Source of the DNA: JAEUIE01 sp035430005
GTDB lineage: Bacteria; Planctomycetota; Planctomycetia; Gemmatales; HRBIN36
Direction of reading: 5' to 3'
Assembly (NCBI GenBank): GCA_035430005.1
Contig: DAOMFV010000011.1
Coordinates: forward strand, 1 to 64,000
DNA length: 64,000 nucleotides
The notes under the pieces are model-generated. The model worked only from the letters and a program-made list of their open reading frames with translations, made no database searches and was not told the DNA's origin. This document shows, one piece after another, positions 54,489 to 63,017 of the stretch (position 1 is the first letter of the stretch; each line of letters begins with the position of its first letter). The translations under genes were made by a program, and so were the position numbers.

Positions 54489-54904
54489 TCTTCGGATTAG
54501 CCCTCATTCTTTTCCCAGTAGTGCAAGACTACGTGTATGATGCAAATGCGAAATCCATAGCACGTACTATGGTCGGAAATAAGTACTGTCTTGGATACTA
54601 TGACCAAGACGGCGATTTCGTTCCGGACTTGAAACGATATCCCCGCGAGGATGATTGGGATACAACGGACAATGGCCCACAGCCTTTATTATCAAGTCTA
54701 GCTATTAACCAACCAGTTTACGAATACCGTTGCGGAATTCTCGTCCCAATGATCAAGGATCCTCAGCATGGGTTGATTCCTGAAGTCGGGGGCAAAATTA
54801 TCGATTTCAAAGACTACCGGTATTCACCAACGGCACGGCGTATCTACAATTTGCCGGGAAGATTTGTGTTGAAGAGTAAAACAACTAATCAAATCAAGAA
54901 GTGA
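54485..54904 (+). CDS. Exported small protein, upstream member of tandem pair
   Basis: 139 residues: hydrophobic N-terminus (IFGLALILFPVVQDYVYD), then a variable part and a conserved C-terminal half, 'VYEYRCGILVPM...LIPEVGGKIIDFKDYRYSPTARR...LPGRFVL', almost identical in sequence to that of the next gene. No known family. AGGAG precedes ATG 54485 with a 6-base spacing. AT-richer than its paralog, so the two copies have different base composition. Confidence 0.75.
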   Translation: MIFGLALILFPVVQDYVYDANAKSIARTMVGNKYCLGYYDQDGDFVPDLKRYPREDDWDTTDNGPQPLLSSLAINQPVYEYRCGILVPMIKDPQHGLIPEVGGKIIDFKDYRYSPTARRIYNLPGRFVLKSKTTNQIKK

Positions 54905-54924
54905 TTATTTCGGAGAGCTAACCC

Positions 54925-55335
54925 ATGTTATTGCTACTGCTTTCAGTGTTACTGTGCATTCAGTCTGAACAATATCTGTTCGTACCCGACCTCACTATCA
55001 ATTACCGGCACACTCTCGGACCAAACCCATGTCTTGGCGTACTCGATGCCAAAGGCACATTCATCCCCGACATGACGAGCATCAATTCCAAGTTCGGCCG
55101 CATTGGTGGCCCCAGTGCCCTGATCGAAGCCAAAACCCCAAACGAAAAAGTTTATGAATACCGCACAGGTATCCTCGTGCCCATGTACATCAACGACAAG
55201 AACAAACTCATCCCCGAAGTCGGCGGCAAGATCATTGACTTCAAAGACTACAATTACTCCCCCACCGCTCGCCGCATTTACAACCTCCCCGGCCGTTTCG
55301 TGCTCAAGAAGGATGAACCGGCCAAGAAGCCATAG
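54925..55335 (+). CDS. Exported small protein, downstream member of tandem pair
   Basis: 136 residues: signal-like N-terminus (MLLLLLSVLLCIQS), 'TINYRHTLGPNPCLGVLDAKGTFIPDM', then the shared C-terminal block 'EKVYEYRTGILVPM...IPEVGGKIIDFKDYNYSPTARR'. It lies 20 bases after its paralog. The conserved block is at the C-terminus and the N-terminal domain has diverged. Role unknown; exported small-domain proteins are common in planctomycetes. Confidence 0.78.
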   Translation: MLLLLLSVLLCIQSEQYLFVPDLTINYRHTLGPNPCLGVLDAKGTFIPDMTSINSKFGRIGGPSALIEAKTPNEKVYEYRTGILVPMYINDKNKLIPEVGGKIIDFKDYNYSPTARRIYNLPGRFVLKKDEPAKKP

Positions 55336-55380
55336 AAAGATGATTGGCAATTTGCTTCATCCAGCAACGACTGTGGTACT

Positions 55381-55421
55381 CCTCTGGTGGTACTCCGCCA
55401 GAGCAGTGAGAGCCTCGCTCT
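55381..55421. repeat. Two adjacent palindromes
   Basis: CTCTGGTGGTACTCCGCCAG AG (55381-55402) and AGAGCCTCGCTCT (55409-55421), upstream of purN. Resembles the paired-hairpin design, but only one copy is seen. Confidence 0.55.
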
Positions 55422-55536
55422 GATGTTGCACCTTACCACTGTTCTCGGAGTACTGAGTTCAGTCTCACGCTCCCAACGGTTGTTAAGTTCTTCAACAGGC
55501 TCATACAATGGTCTTCTCCCCAGGAGACTCACTACG

Positions 55537-56157
55537 GTGGCGACACTACGTCTGGCTGTCCTCATCAGTGCTGGCGGCACCACGTTGCAGAACCTTATTG
55601 ATCGCAAGGCCCAGGGGCGGCTGAACGCTGAGATCGTCACCGTCATCTCCAGCCGGCCTGCTGTTTATGGTTTGGTGCGAGCTGCCCAGGCGGGGTTGCC
55701 TCATGAAGTGATCGCCCGCAAGGGCAAGACCCGTGAGCAGTTCGGTGAGGCGATGTACTCCCGTATTCGGGAAGTGAAGGCTGATCTGGTCTGCCTGGCG
55801 GGGTTTCTGGAGTTCTTGCCCATTCCCCACGACTTCACGCATCGGGTCATCAATATTCACCCTTCGCTGATCCCGGCGTTCTGCGGCAAAGGATATTATG
55901 GGCACCACGTCCATGAAGCGGCCCTGGCAGCAGGAGTCAAAGTTTCAGGCTGCACCGTACATTTCGCTGATAATGAGTTCGATCATGGCCCCATTATTCT
56001 GCAGCGCACTGTGCCAGTGCTCGATGAGGATACCGCTGAAACACTGGGCCAGCGGGTATTTCATGCAGAATGCGAGGCATTTCCCGAGGCCATCAACTTA
56101 ATTGCTGAAGGAAGATTGCGCCTGGAGGGCCATCAAGTGCACATTCAGCCCCGATAA
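55537..56157 (+). CDS. purN: Phosphoribosylglycinamide formyltransferase
   Basis: 206 residues from a GTG start with AGGAG at 55522-55526. The glycinamide-ribonucleotide binding loop is 'LISAGGTTLQNLID' (8-22), and the catalytic triad is Asn106, His108 and Asp149 in 'VINIHPSLIPAF' and 'DNEFDHGPIILQ'. It transfers a formyl group from 10-formyl-tetrahydrofolate to GAR, the third step of purine synthesis. The open frame upstream of the GTG covers repeats and is not coding. No other purine genes are nearby. Confidence 0.93.
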   Translation: MATLRLAVLISAGGTTLQNLIDRKAQGRLNAEIVTVISSRPAVYGLVRAAQAGLPHEVIARKGKTREQFGEAMYSRIREVKADLVCLAGFLEFLPIPHDFTHRVINIHPSLIPAFCGKGYYGHHVHEAALAAGVKVSGCTVHFADNEFDHGPIILQRTVPVLDEDTAETLGQRVFHAECEAFPEAINLIAEGRLRLEGHQVHIQPR

Positions 56158-56262
56158 TCGTATAATTTCAGCAGAATTCATGATGATAACTTCCTTCTTG
56201 TTTGATCTTGGCTGAGATTAAAGTTAAGATCAGTTACACGTATTACACGGGGGACGCAGCCC

Positions 56263-58209
56263 ATGCCGGTTGCAACATCGAATCAATTTCTAGAGTCATT
56301 GCGCAAGAGCGGACTAGTCGAAGAAGCTGCGCTGGACGAAGCTTTGAGCAAATACACGGGCACCTCGGAAGAGCCGATCAAAATAGCCGAGTACCTGATT
56401 GTATCCAAGCTGATTACGTCATTCCAGGCCAAGTCGCTCCTGGGCGGGCGGTTCAAGGGGCTGGTCATCGGCGCCTACCGGGTGATGGATAAGATCGGTG
56501 CCGGTGGCATGGGCATCGTCTACCTCGGCGAGCATGAAAAGCTCAAACGCCGTGTCGCCATCAAGATTCTGCCTGAAGACAAGACCAAGGACAAGCTCTC
56601 GCTGGAGCGCTTCTATCGGGAAGCGCGTGCTGCAGCGGCTCTCGACCATCCCAATATCGTGAAGGCCTTCGATGTCAGCGAACAGAACGGCATGCACTAC
56701 CTGGTGATGGAGTACATTGACGGCACAAATCTACAGAAGTATGTCGATACCAAGGGACCACTACCCTGGAAGACGGCTGTCAACATTCTCATTCAGTCGT
56801 GCAAGGGTCTGCAGCATGCCAGCGAACGCAACATGGTGCATCGTGACATCAAACCAGCAAACATCCTGGTCGACAAGACAGGCCAGGTGAAGATTCTCGA
56901 TCTGGGCCTGGCACGCTCGTTCGAGGTGGTGCAGGATAATCTGACGCAGGATTTATCAGACGGCAAGGATGTAATGGGCTCAATCGACTACATCGCCCCG
57001 GAGCAGGCCATTGCCAACAACACGGTGGATGTGCGGGCGGACATCTACAGTCTGGGAGCCACCTTTTACACACTGGTCACGGGTAAGCCTCCGGTCGAGG
57101 GCACGACCGCCCAGAAGCTGCTTCAGCACCAGATGCAGATGCCTGTGCCCATCAGTCGCCTGCGGCCTGAAATCCCTGAGGGGATGAACCATGTGCTGGC
57201 CCACATGATGGCCAAGCGCCCCGAACATCGTTACCGATCTCCCAACGAAGTGATTGCAGCGCTAACCCCCTTTCTGGGCAATAATTCGCAGAATATTCCA
57301 GTCATCTCGGCGGGCACCCAGTTCGATTCCATGTCCTTGGGGCAAGTCACCGCCGGCATGTATCGGCCGCAAACGGGAAATCTTCAGCCCACCGCTCCAC
57401 TCCAGGGGTCGTCTGGTATGGTGGAGCCCGGAAAAGTTGGATCCGGAACGGTCTCTTCTCACAGCACGAAGATCGAATCCAAAGGGGCAACTTTCCGGGT
57501 CAAGCAGCCAGCCAAGCTCTCTCTGGACAGCAAGCTGTCTCCCCGCACCCTGCTCCTCGTCGGGGCCATCTCCGCCATCCTGATCCCAGCAGTGACCTTA
57601 TATCTTGTGTTTACCGATGGCAAAGTTGAGAAGAAAGTTGACCCGTCGGCCAATCGACAGACGATTGGCGACAAATATACCGTGACAGCAAGAACTGCCA
57701 TGCCTGATCTAAAGATTACTGACATGGACAATAAGTTGTTCAAATTGAGTGACTACCGAGGCAAAGTGATTCTGGTACATTTTTACGGCTTTGGCGACCC
57801 CAAATGTCATCCTGCCCTGGAGACACAAAAGGCGCTGCTGGAGAAATACACCAATCGTCCTTTTGAAATTCTCGGCATCAATACCGACACCGACGGTGAT
57901 ATTCTTGATTTTGGCATGAAGAAGTTCAAGCTTCCGTGGCGCAATGCGAAAAACCTTCAGGCGGACGGATCAGCCATCTCCCAGTCGATTGGCGCCAAGA
58001 TCTTACCGACGTGGTATCTGATCGATAGTACCGGCAATGTGCGTCATATCTGGGAAGGGTCGCACACTGAAGCAGAATTGGCTGAAGACATCGAATTGTT
58101 AATAAAGCCGGCTGAAGTTGCCATAGAGTCTGCTCGACTAGCCAATCAACAGGCGGCAACTCCTCCACCAGCTCCCAGTGCTCCAGCGAAGACTCCTCCT
58201 GGGAAATAA
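56263..58209 (+). CDS. Transmembrane Ser/Thr kinase with thioredoxin-like outer domain
   Basis: 648 residues. An N-terminal helical module (5-62) is shared with the kinase at 1544-2923. The kinase domain (70-340) has Lys101, HRDIKPAN (193-200) and DLG (213-215). A Gly/Thr/Ser linker leads to one transmembrane helix (about 428-450). Outside is a TlpA/AhpC-like thioredoxin fold (about 475-610): 'AMPDLKITDMDNKLFKLSDYRGKVILVHFYGFG', with the active-site CxxC reduced to DPKC (only Cys515 left) and a cis-Pro loop 'ILPTWYLID'. A Pro-rich tail ends the protein. It looks like a redox-fold sensor wired to a cytoplasmic kinase. Confidence 0.92.
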   Translation: MPVATSNQFLESLRKSGLVEEAALDEALSKYTGTSEEPIKIAEYLIVSKLITSFQAKSLLGGRFKGLVIGAYRVMDKIGAGGMGIVYLGEHEKLKRRVAIKILPEDKTKDKLSLERFYREARAAAALDHPNIVKAFDVSEQNGMHYLVMEYIDGTNLQKYVDTKGPLPWKTAVNILIQSCKGLQHASERNMVHRDIKPANILVDKTGQVKILDLGLARSFEVVQDNLTQDLSDGKDVMGSIDYIAPEQAIANNTVDVRADIYSLGATFYTLVTGKPPVEGTTAQKLLQHQMQMPVPISRLRPEIPEGMNHVLAHMMAKRPEHRYRSPNEVIAALTPFLGNNSQNIPVISAGTQFDSMSLGQVTAGMYRPQTGNLQPTAPLQGSSGMVEPGKVGSGTVSSHSTKIESKGATFRVKQPAKLSLDSKLSPRTLLLVGAISAILIPAVTLYLVFTDGKVEKKVDPSANRQTIGDKYTVTARTAMPDLKITDMDNKLFKLSDYRGKVILVHFYGFGDPKCHPALETQKALLEKYTNRPFEILGINTDTDGDILDFGMKKFKLPWRNAKNLQADGSAISQSIGAKILPTWYLIDSTGNVRHIWEGSHTEAELAEDIELLIKPAEVAIESARLANQQAATPPPAPSAPAKTPPGK

Positions 58210-58215
58210 CTATTC

Positions 58216-58428
58216 TTAGCGGGGATTGGTACGAGAACGCAGCCGGGCGGTCAGGTCGTTCACCTGAACCAGGCCCGGCTGTTTCGCTTCATCCTTCGTC
58301 ACGTCGCAGCCACAACTGGAACTGCACCCGCCTGATCGAATGCGCTTCCACCCTCGCCATCCCCGGTACGAGAGGTAACTCCCGGCTAACAGCAGCACAG
58401 CGAACACTGCCCAGGTCTGCGTGTCCAT
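58216..58428 (-). CDS. FeoB-associated Cys-rich membrane protein
   Basis: 70 residues: one transmembrane helix (about 6-22), then 'GGCSSSCGCDVTKDE' (Cys-Ser-Ser-Ser-Cys-Gly-Cys), the mark of FeoB-associated Cys-rich proteins that may bind iron or assemble FeoB. GGGGGGCGTAATC precedes ATG 58428. It follows the feoB stop by 2 bases, so it is the last gene of the feo operon. It ends 6 bases from the convergent kinase gene. Confidence 0.85.
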   Translation of the reverse strand: MDTQTWAVFAVLLLAGSYLSYRGWRGWKRIRSGGCSSSCGCDVTKDEAKQPGLVQVNDLTARLRSRTNPR

Positions 58429-58430
58429 GA

Positions 58431-60693
58431 TTACGCCCCCCCCAGCCGGGAAGCGAGTTGATACGTCAGCATTGCCCCCAGATAGGCGAGCACCGTCATG
58501 TAGACAAACGTCAGAATCGGCCAGCGCCACGAGTTGCTTTCCCTGGCAATCACTGCCAGGGTGGATGCGCATTGACAGCAGAGAGCAAAGAAGACCATCA
58601 CTGAAAGCGCGCTGGCCAGGGTAAACAGCTTACGGTGCGAGCCATCCTCCCATTCCACTTCCTGTAGTTGCTTGCGCAGCGCCGCCCGGTGTTCTTCTTC
58701 CTTGTCTTTGCCTGCTTCTCCCGTGTTAAAGAGGATACCCAGCACGCCGACCATTACTTCCCGCGCCGGGAAGCTGGCCAGGGCTGCCGTACCCATACGC
58801 CAATCCCAACCAAGCGGCTGAAAGACGGGTGAAAGGAAGTAGCCCACCCGACCGAGCGCCGAGTTCCTTTTCCACTGGCCCTGCACCTGCTTCATCTCCG
58901 CTTCGACCTTATCCGCTTCTTCGGTCTTCCCCTCTTTGACCAGCTCGTCATGCTTATCGTTCAGTTCCTCCACTTGTTGATCGTAGAACCGGCCCTGGGC
59001 ATCGGTGCGGGGGAAGTAGAGCAGCGCCCAGACGATGATCATGCTTGCCAGGATAAATGTTCCAGCCCGGCGCACAAACGCCCAGCCCCGTTCCAGCATC
59101 CGGTGCAGCACCGAATAGATCGAAGGCCAGCGGTAGGGCGGCAGTTCCAGAATAAAGATCGGCGTTTCGCCCCGCAGCACTGTTCGCTTAAGTACCAGCG
59201 CCACCAGCGGAGCCACAATGATACCAATCATGTAGAGACCAAAGAGCACAAGGCCCGGCAGCCAACCGCCAAGCATCNNNNNNNNNNNNNNNNNNGGTGA
59301 GCGGCACGAAGGCCCCGATCAAGAGGGCATAGACCGGCAGCCGGGCCGAGCAGCTCATCAGGGGCGCCACCAGCATCGTCGCCAGGCGATCCCGTCGATC
59401 TTCAATAACTCTGGTAGCCATCACGCCGGGAATGGCGCAGGCGAACGAAGAGAGCATCGGAATAAACGATTTGCCGCTGAGGCCGCAGCGCGACATGATT
59501 TTGTCCATCAGGAACGCAGCCCGTGCCATGTAGCCACAGTCTTCAAGAATAGCCATGAAGCCGAACAAAATTAGAATCTGGGGCAGGAAGGCGATGATAC
59601 CTCCCACGCCGGCAAAGATACCATCAGTGATCAAGCTTTTGAACGGCCCGGCACTCATCCAACTGGTAGATACCTCCCCCAATTTCTTAATACCCTGATC
59701 GAGCATTGCCTTGAGCGGTTCCGCACCGACGAAGATCGATTGAAAAATGGCAAAGAGGATGGCTAGGAAGATCAAGAGCCCCCATATTCGGTGTGTGAGT
59801 ACCCGATCTATCCGGCTCGACAGATCATTGCGTGGCCGGTTCTGTTTCACGATGGCGTCGCGGACCGCCTGGCGGAGGAAAGCATAGCGATGGCGTGCTT
59901 CCATTTGCGGGACGCTGTAACCGGCCTGATCCAGCCGTTGTCGTGCGGCTTCGAGAAAGACGGGCAATGTCTTCGGTTGGCGAATGACATACCGCTGCTC
60001 GATAGCTCCCTGACGATCAATGAGCAGCCGGGACAATAGTGCCGGATGACGATCTTCCACCGAGGTCTGATGTTCCTGAAGGAACGAACTCAGTTGATCG
60101 ACTTCGTGCTGGAATGCCTCAGGAAAAGGAGAGTTCTTTGGCTGCGTGACCGTCTGCTGAACCAGGGCAGTCCGCAGTTCTTCCAGACCCTTCTTCCGAT
60201 GGGCCTCGATTGGAAGAATCGTCAGCCCCAGGTTGGTGCGAATTTTGTCGAAATCAACGGCGATGCCTTGCGACTGGGCATGATCCATCATGTTGGCTGC
60301 AACGATGATCGGGATACCCAGATCAATCAGTTGCGTGGTCAGGAACAGATGCCGTTCGAGATTGCTGGCATCGACAATGTTCAGGATCAAATCAGGCTTC
60401 GGCTCACCGGCTTGATGGCCGAGCAGCAGATCGACGGTGACCAGTTCATCGGGGCTGCGTGCCGCCAGGCTGTAGGTGCCTGGCAAGTCGATAAACTGAA
60501 TCGTCGTGTTGCCTATGGTGCAGGTGCCAACCTTCTTTTCGACGGTTACGCCAGGGTAGTTCCCGACTCGTTGATGCAGGCCGCAGAGCGCATTGAAAAG
60601 TGTCGTCTTGCCGGTATTGGGGTTTCCGACCAAGGCCACCGTGAGATGGCGCTTGGCTGCGCTGGCACCATGTGTGGCCGGCAGAGCGGTCAT
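58431..60693 (-). CDS. feoB: Ferrous iron transporter FeoB, interrupted by an assembly gap
   Basis: The N-terminal GTPase domain has G1 'GNPNTGKTT' (23-31), G3 'DLPG' (69-72) and G4 'NMMD'. The membrane part has 'PQILILFGFMAILEDCGYMARAAFLMDKIMSRCGLSGKSFIPMLSSFACAIPGVMATR' with the conserved Cys and Gly gate. At 59278-59295 there are 18 Ns; the frame differs on the two sides, so the true gap length is not 18. The C-terminal half continues in another frame ('LVALVLKRTVLRGETPIFILELPPYRWPS' to the TAA). This is a normal FeoB with missing bases, not a pseudogene. ATG 60693 overlaps the feoA stop by 4 bases. Confidence 0.92.
59278..59295. other. Assembly gap (18 N)
   Basis: Eighteen undetermined bases inside feoB, in the region encoding a membrane helix between 'GAFVPLT' and 'PGLVLFGLYMIG'. 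The real length is unknown. Confidence 0.98.
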
Positions 60694-60923
60694 GAGGTGG
60701 AAGCCTCCACGATGATACGGGCAGCTTCGTTGCGACGCAGGCTGAGCACCCCATACCGAGTGCGGATTTCAAGCGGATCGCCCAGCGGAGCGACGCCGAT
60801 CACTTCAATCGGGTCGCCTTCGATCAGGCCGAATTCAAGCAGACGCTGGGTGAGATGATCCGACCCATCAATGCGGACAATGATGGCCGAAGTCTTCAGG
60901 GGAAGTTCAGGAAGTGGCAACAC
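60690..60923 (-). CDS. feoA: FeoA domain protein, second copy
   Basis: About 77 residues from GTG 60923. SH3-like FeoA pattern: 'LKTSAIIVRIDGSDHLTQRLLEFGLIEGDPIEVIGVAPLGDPLEIRTRYGVLSLRRNEAARIIVE'. FeoA is thought to support FeoB gating. No ATG is available at a suitable place; the GTG lies within the end of the preceding feoA and the two genes overlap by about 17 bases. The stop overlaps feoB's ATG (ATGA). Confidence 0.82.
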   Translation of the reverse strand: MLPLPELPLKTSAIIVRIDGSDHLTQRLLEFGLIEGDPIEVIGVAPLGDPLEIRTRYGVLSLRRNEAARIIVEASTS

Positions 60924-61152
60924 GAGCCGACTCGGCAATGGGTCGAACGTAGATGCAGTTCGAAGAATCGGAACGAAGGCAGAGCCGGCACTGGCCCAGT
61001 TCAAACATGCAGGTTGTACCGGGAGCGACCATGCGAAGGTGAGCACCATTCTGCACACCGAGATCAGCCATGCGCGCGACCCAGAGCGGATCGCCGACAA
61101 CATCGGCGATTTCAGCATTCTCATTACGCTGGAGGCACTCGAGTGGCAGCAT
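60907..61152 (-). CDS. feoA: FeoA domain protein, first copy
   Basis: 81 residues from ATG 61152: 'LPLECLQRNENAEIADVVGD...ARMADLGVQNGAHLRMVAPGTTCMFELGQCRLCLR', a FeoA-type fold with several cysteines (CMFELGQCRLCLRSDSSNC) not seen in the second copy. An alternative ATG at 61188 lies only a few bases from the predicted transcription start, so 61152 is preferred. First gene of a feoA-feoA-feoB-Cys-rich operon. Confidence 0.83.
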   Translation of the reverse strand: MLPLECLQRNENAEIADVVGDPLWVARMADLGVQNGAHLRMVAPGTTCMFELGQCRLCLRSDSSNCIYVRPIAESARVATS

Positions 61153-61200
61153 TTGAGGCGGGCTTCTGTAATTGAGATTGAATCTCATCAAGACATAAGT

Positions 61201-61229
61201 AGTTTAGAGTACCATGGTTCGGGGGTCAA
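61201..61229 (-). promoter_or_regulatory. feoA: Candidate feo operon promoter
   Basis: On the minus strand: TTGACC (61229-61224), 17 bases, TAAACT (61206-61201), about 50 bases before ATG 61152. No convincing Fur box was identified. Confidence 0.5.
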
Positions 61230-61550
61230 GGAATGATCTACCATTTTGTCAGCGATTGTGGGTTAGCAGCTGCGTTTGAATATCCTGCTTGAGACTAATC
61301 GTCCCGGCAGATGATAGATCAGCCGGATAGAAACATACTTGCAAGCTATGTAGTTCAATCATCTAGCCAATGAGTTCGGAATATCCCGTGGCTGGGAAGG
61401 TCGATCTTTAGAGAGTCTTTTTGAAACATTTTTTGTTGACGAGGATGATGAACGCCATTCTCTTCTCTCATTCACCTGCCATTCCATTTCTCCCCCGTCT
61501 CAGCGTACAATGAAGCAGTCCGTCAGCCGATATTTTCAGGGAGCCTTCTC
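61230..61550. other. Gene-free divergent intergenic region
   Basis: About 320 bases between the feo operon and the YbjN-like gene. It presumably carries the promoter of the latter; no hairpin, RNA gene or ORF was recognised. Confidence 0.5.
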
Positions 61551-62051
61551 ATGGGTCAAATCTTCAATGCTGTGGTCGATTTCCTGACCGACGATGGCTG
61601 GAAGTACACCATTCTTGAAGAGGATCAGGAACTGCTGGCCCTGACGCTCTCGTTCAAGGGTCGCAATGGCTCCTGGCAGTGCTTTGCCATCGTCGATGAA
61701 GAGAAGCACTGGCTGCGGTTCTATTCGATCCTGCCTGTACACGTCACCGAAGACAAGCGTGCCGATGCCACCGAGTTCATGACACGGGCCAACTATGGCC
61801 TGATGCTGGGCAACTTCGAGATGGATCTGAACGATGGCGAAGTTCGCTTCAAAACCAGTGTCGATGCTGAGGGAGGTGAACTCACGAAGCCCATGATCGA
61901 TAATCTGTTGCGCTCCAATCTCATCTCCATGGATCGCTACTTTCCGGGCATGATGGCTGTGCTCTACAGTGATCGTTTGCCTTCGGAGATTTACGAAGAG
62001 GTAGCCAACGAAGTGAGCGAGGATCGACCTTCGTTCGATGAGGATGCGTAG
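61551..62051 (+). CDS. YbjN-domain protein
   Basis: 166 residues. The pattern 'DFLTDDGWKYTILEEDQELLALTLSFKGRNGSWQCFAIVDEEKHWLRFYSILPVHV' followed by 'FMTRANYGLMLGNFEMDLNDGEVRFKTSVDAEGG' is typical of the YbjN sensory-transduction-regulator fold, related to type III secretion chaperones. A cytoplasmic regulator or chaperone by analogy. An acidic tail ends the protein. Confidence 0.85.
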   Translation: MGQIFNAVVDFLTDDGWKYTILEEDQELLALTLSFKGRNGSWQCFAIVDEEKHWLRFYSILPVHVTEDKRADATEFMTRANYGLMLGNFEMDLNDGEVRFKTSVDAEGGELTKPMIDNLLRSNLISMDRYFPGMMAVLYSDRLPSEIYEEVANEVSEDRPSFDEDA

Positions 62052-62124
62052 AGCGTTGGTTTTCGTATTCGTCTTTGATGCATTCCGTAAGGGGCAGCTT
62101 CTAGTCGCTCCCCCTCACCCCCGG

Positions 62125-62149
62125 CCCCTCTCCCTCCAGGGGAGAGGGG
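62125..62149. repeat. Hairpin between convergent genes
   Basis: CCCCTCTCC and GGAGAGGGG around a 7-base loop, between the YbjN-like gene and the pseudopilin gene. It may act as a bidirectional mRNA end. Confidence 0.5.
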
Positions 62150-62155
62150 AGAAAA

Positions 62156-62890
62156 TTACTGCGCGGGGATCAGGAAGTTCTTCCCGGACTGAAGCCATTG
62201 GCTGATCTGGTCGGCGGTGATGGTTTCGACGTGGCCATCGGCAAAGAAGTAGTTGGCGAAGCCGGGCATGGTATCGTTGGCATAGCCTGAGAAGCGATCG
62301 GGTTGGATGCCAAAGTTGCCCGTCGCTCGTGCCCAAGTGAGCGCCGGGGTGGCGGCAAACCAGGTTTGTGGCAGGATATACTGGTAGCCCGGAACACCGG
62401 ACCGCGGGCTGACTGGCAGAATGGCCACCGCTCGGGACAAACTGGTACAGTCGCTGATTCGATCACAACTGAGTTGCTTGCTGGGGTTATAAGGATCGAG
62501 AATCCTGGTGCTGAAATAGGGATTGAGGACAAAGCTGGAACAGAGCCGGCTGGGGTTGGCGTCCATGTAGGCCAGTCGATCTTTCTTCAGCGGATCGCCC
62601 GGGCTGACGAGGTAATTGGTAATATCGCCGTACGGACTGAGCTTGATCAACCAGCGGTCGAACGGATCACTGGCTTTCACAGTAATGGGATGTCCGCCAT
62701 GAGCTTGAGCATACGCCAGCCAGGCATGCCCCATGACGCGCAGTTGTTCCCGGTCTTCCTGTTGATCAGAAAACGCCCGCAGTCTCATGACGGCAGGGAG
62801 CAACATGGCCAGGAGCAGGATCAGGATCGTAATAACGACCAGCAATTCAACGAGTGTCAATCCGCTTCGGGATGTGCGGCGATACCACAT
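62156..62890 (-). CDS. Type II pseudopilin-like protein
   Basis: 244 residues with a prepilin leader: MWYRRTSRSG|LTLVELLVVI (Glu at +5), then a hydrophobic helix to about residue 32. The end, 'YANDTMPGFANYFFADGHVETITADQISQWL', matches the planctomycete 'prepilin-type ... H-x-DG' C-terminal motif (FADGHV). Unlike the DUF1559 protein at 9828, the middle is not recognisable. Processed by a prepilin peptidase and placed on the type II/IV apparatus or surface. ATG 62890 gives a short leader; the ORF extends 36 bases further. Confidence 0.82.
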   Translation of the reverse strand: MWYRRTSRSGLTLVELLVVITILILLLAMLLPAVMRLRAFSDQQEDREQLRVMGHAWLAYAQAHGGHPITVKASDPFDRWLIKLSPYGDITNYLVSPGDPLKKDRLAYMDANPSRLCSSFVLNPYFSTRILDPYNPSKQLSCDRISDCTSLSRAVAILPVSPRSGVPGYQYILPQTWFAATPALTWARATGNFGIQPDRFSGYANDTMPGFANYFFADGHVETITADQISQWLQSGKNFLIPAQ

Positions 62891-63017
62891 GGGTCTGCTC
62901 GCTGAAACGAGAGAAAACGACGACACTCCCTTTTTCTTGGCTGAAATGACTCATTCCCTGAGTACTTATAGGGTATCGAGGTCAACGTACCCCGGTCAAG
63001 CCTCAAATACCGAAAAG

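Noticed and set aside
58431..60693. feoB as two partial genes or a frameshifted pseudogene
   Set aside because: The frame change coincides exactly with the run of Ns, so it is an assembly artefact.
61192..61260. Fur box upstream of the feo operon
   Set aside because: The partial resemblance (GATCATTCC) is too weak against the GATAATGATAATCATTATC consensus to call.
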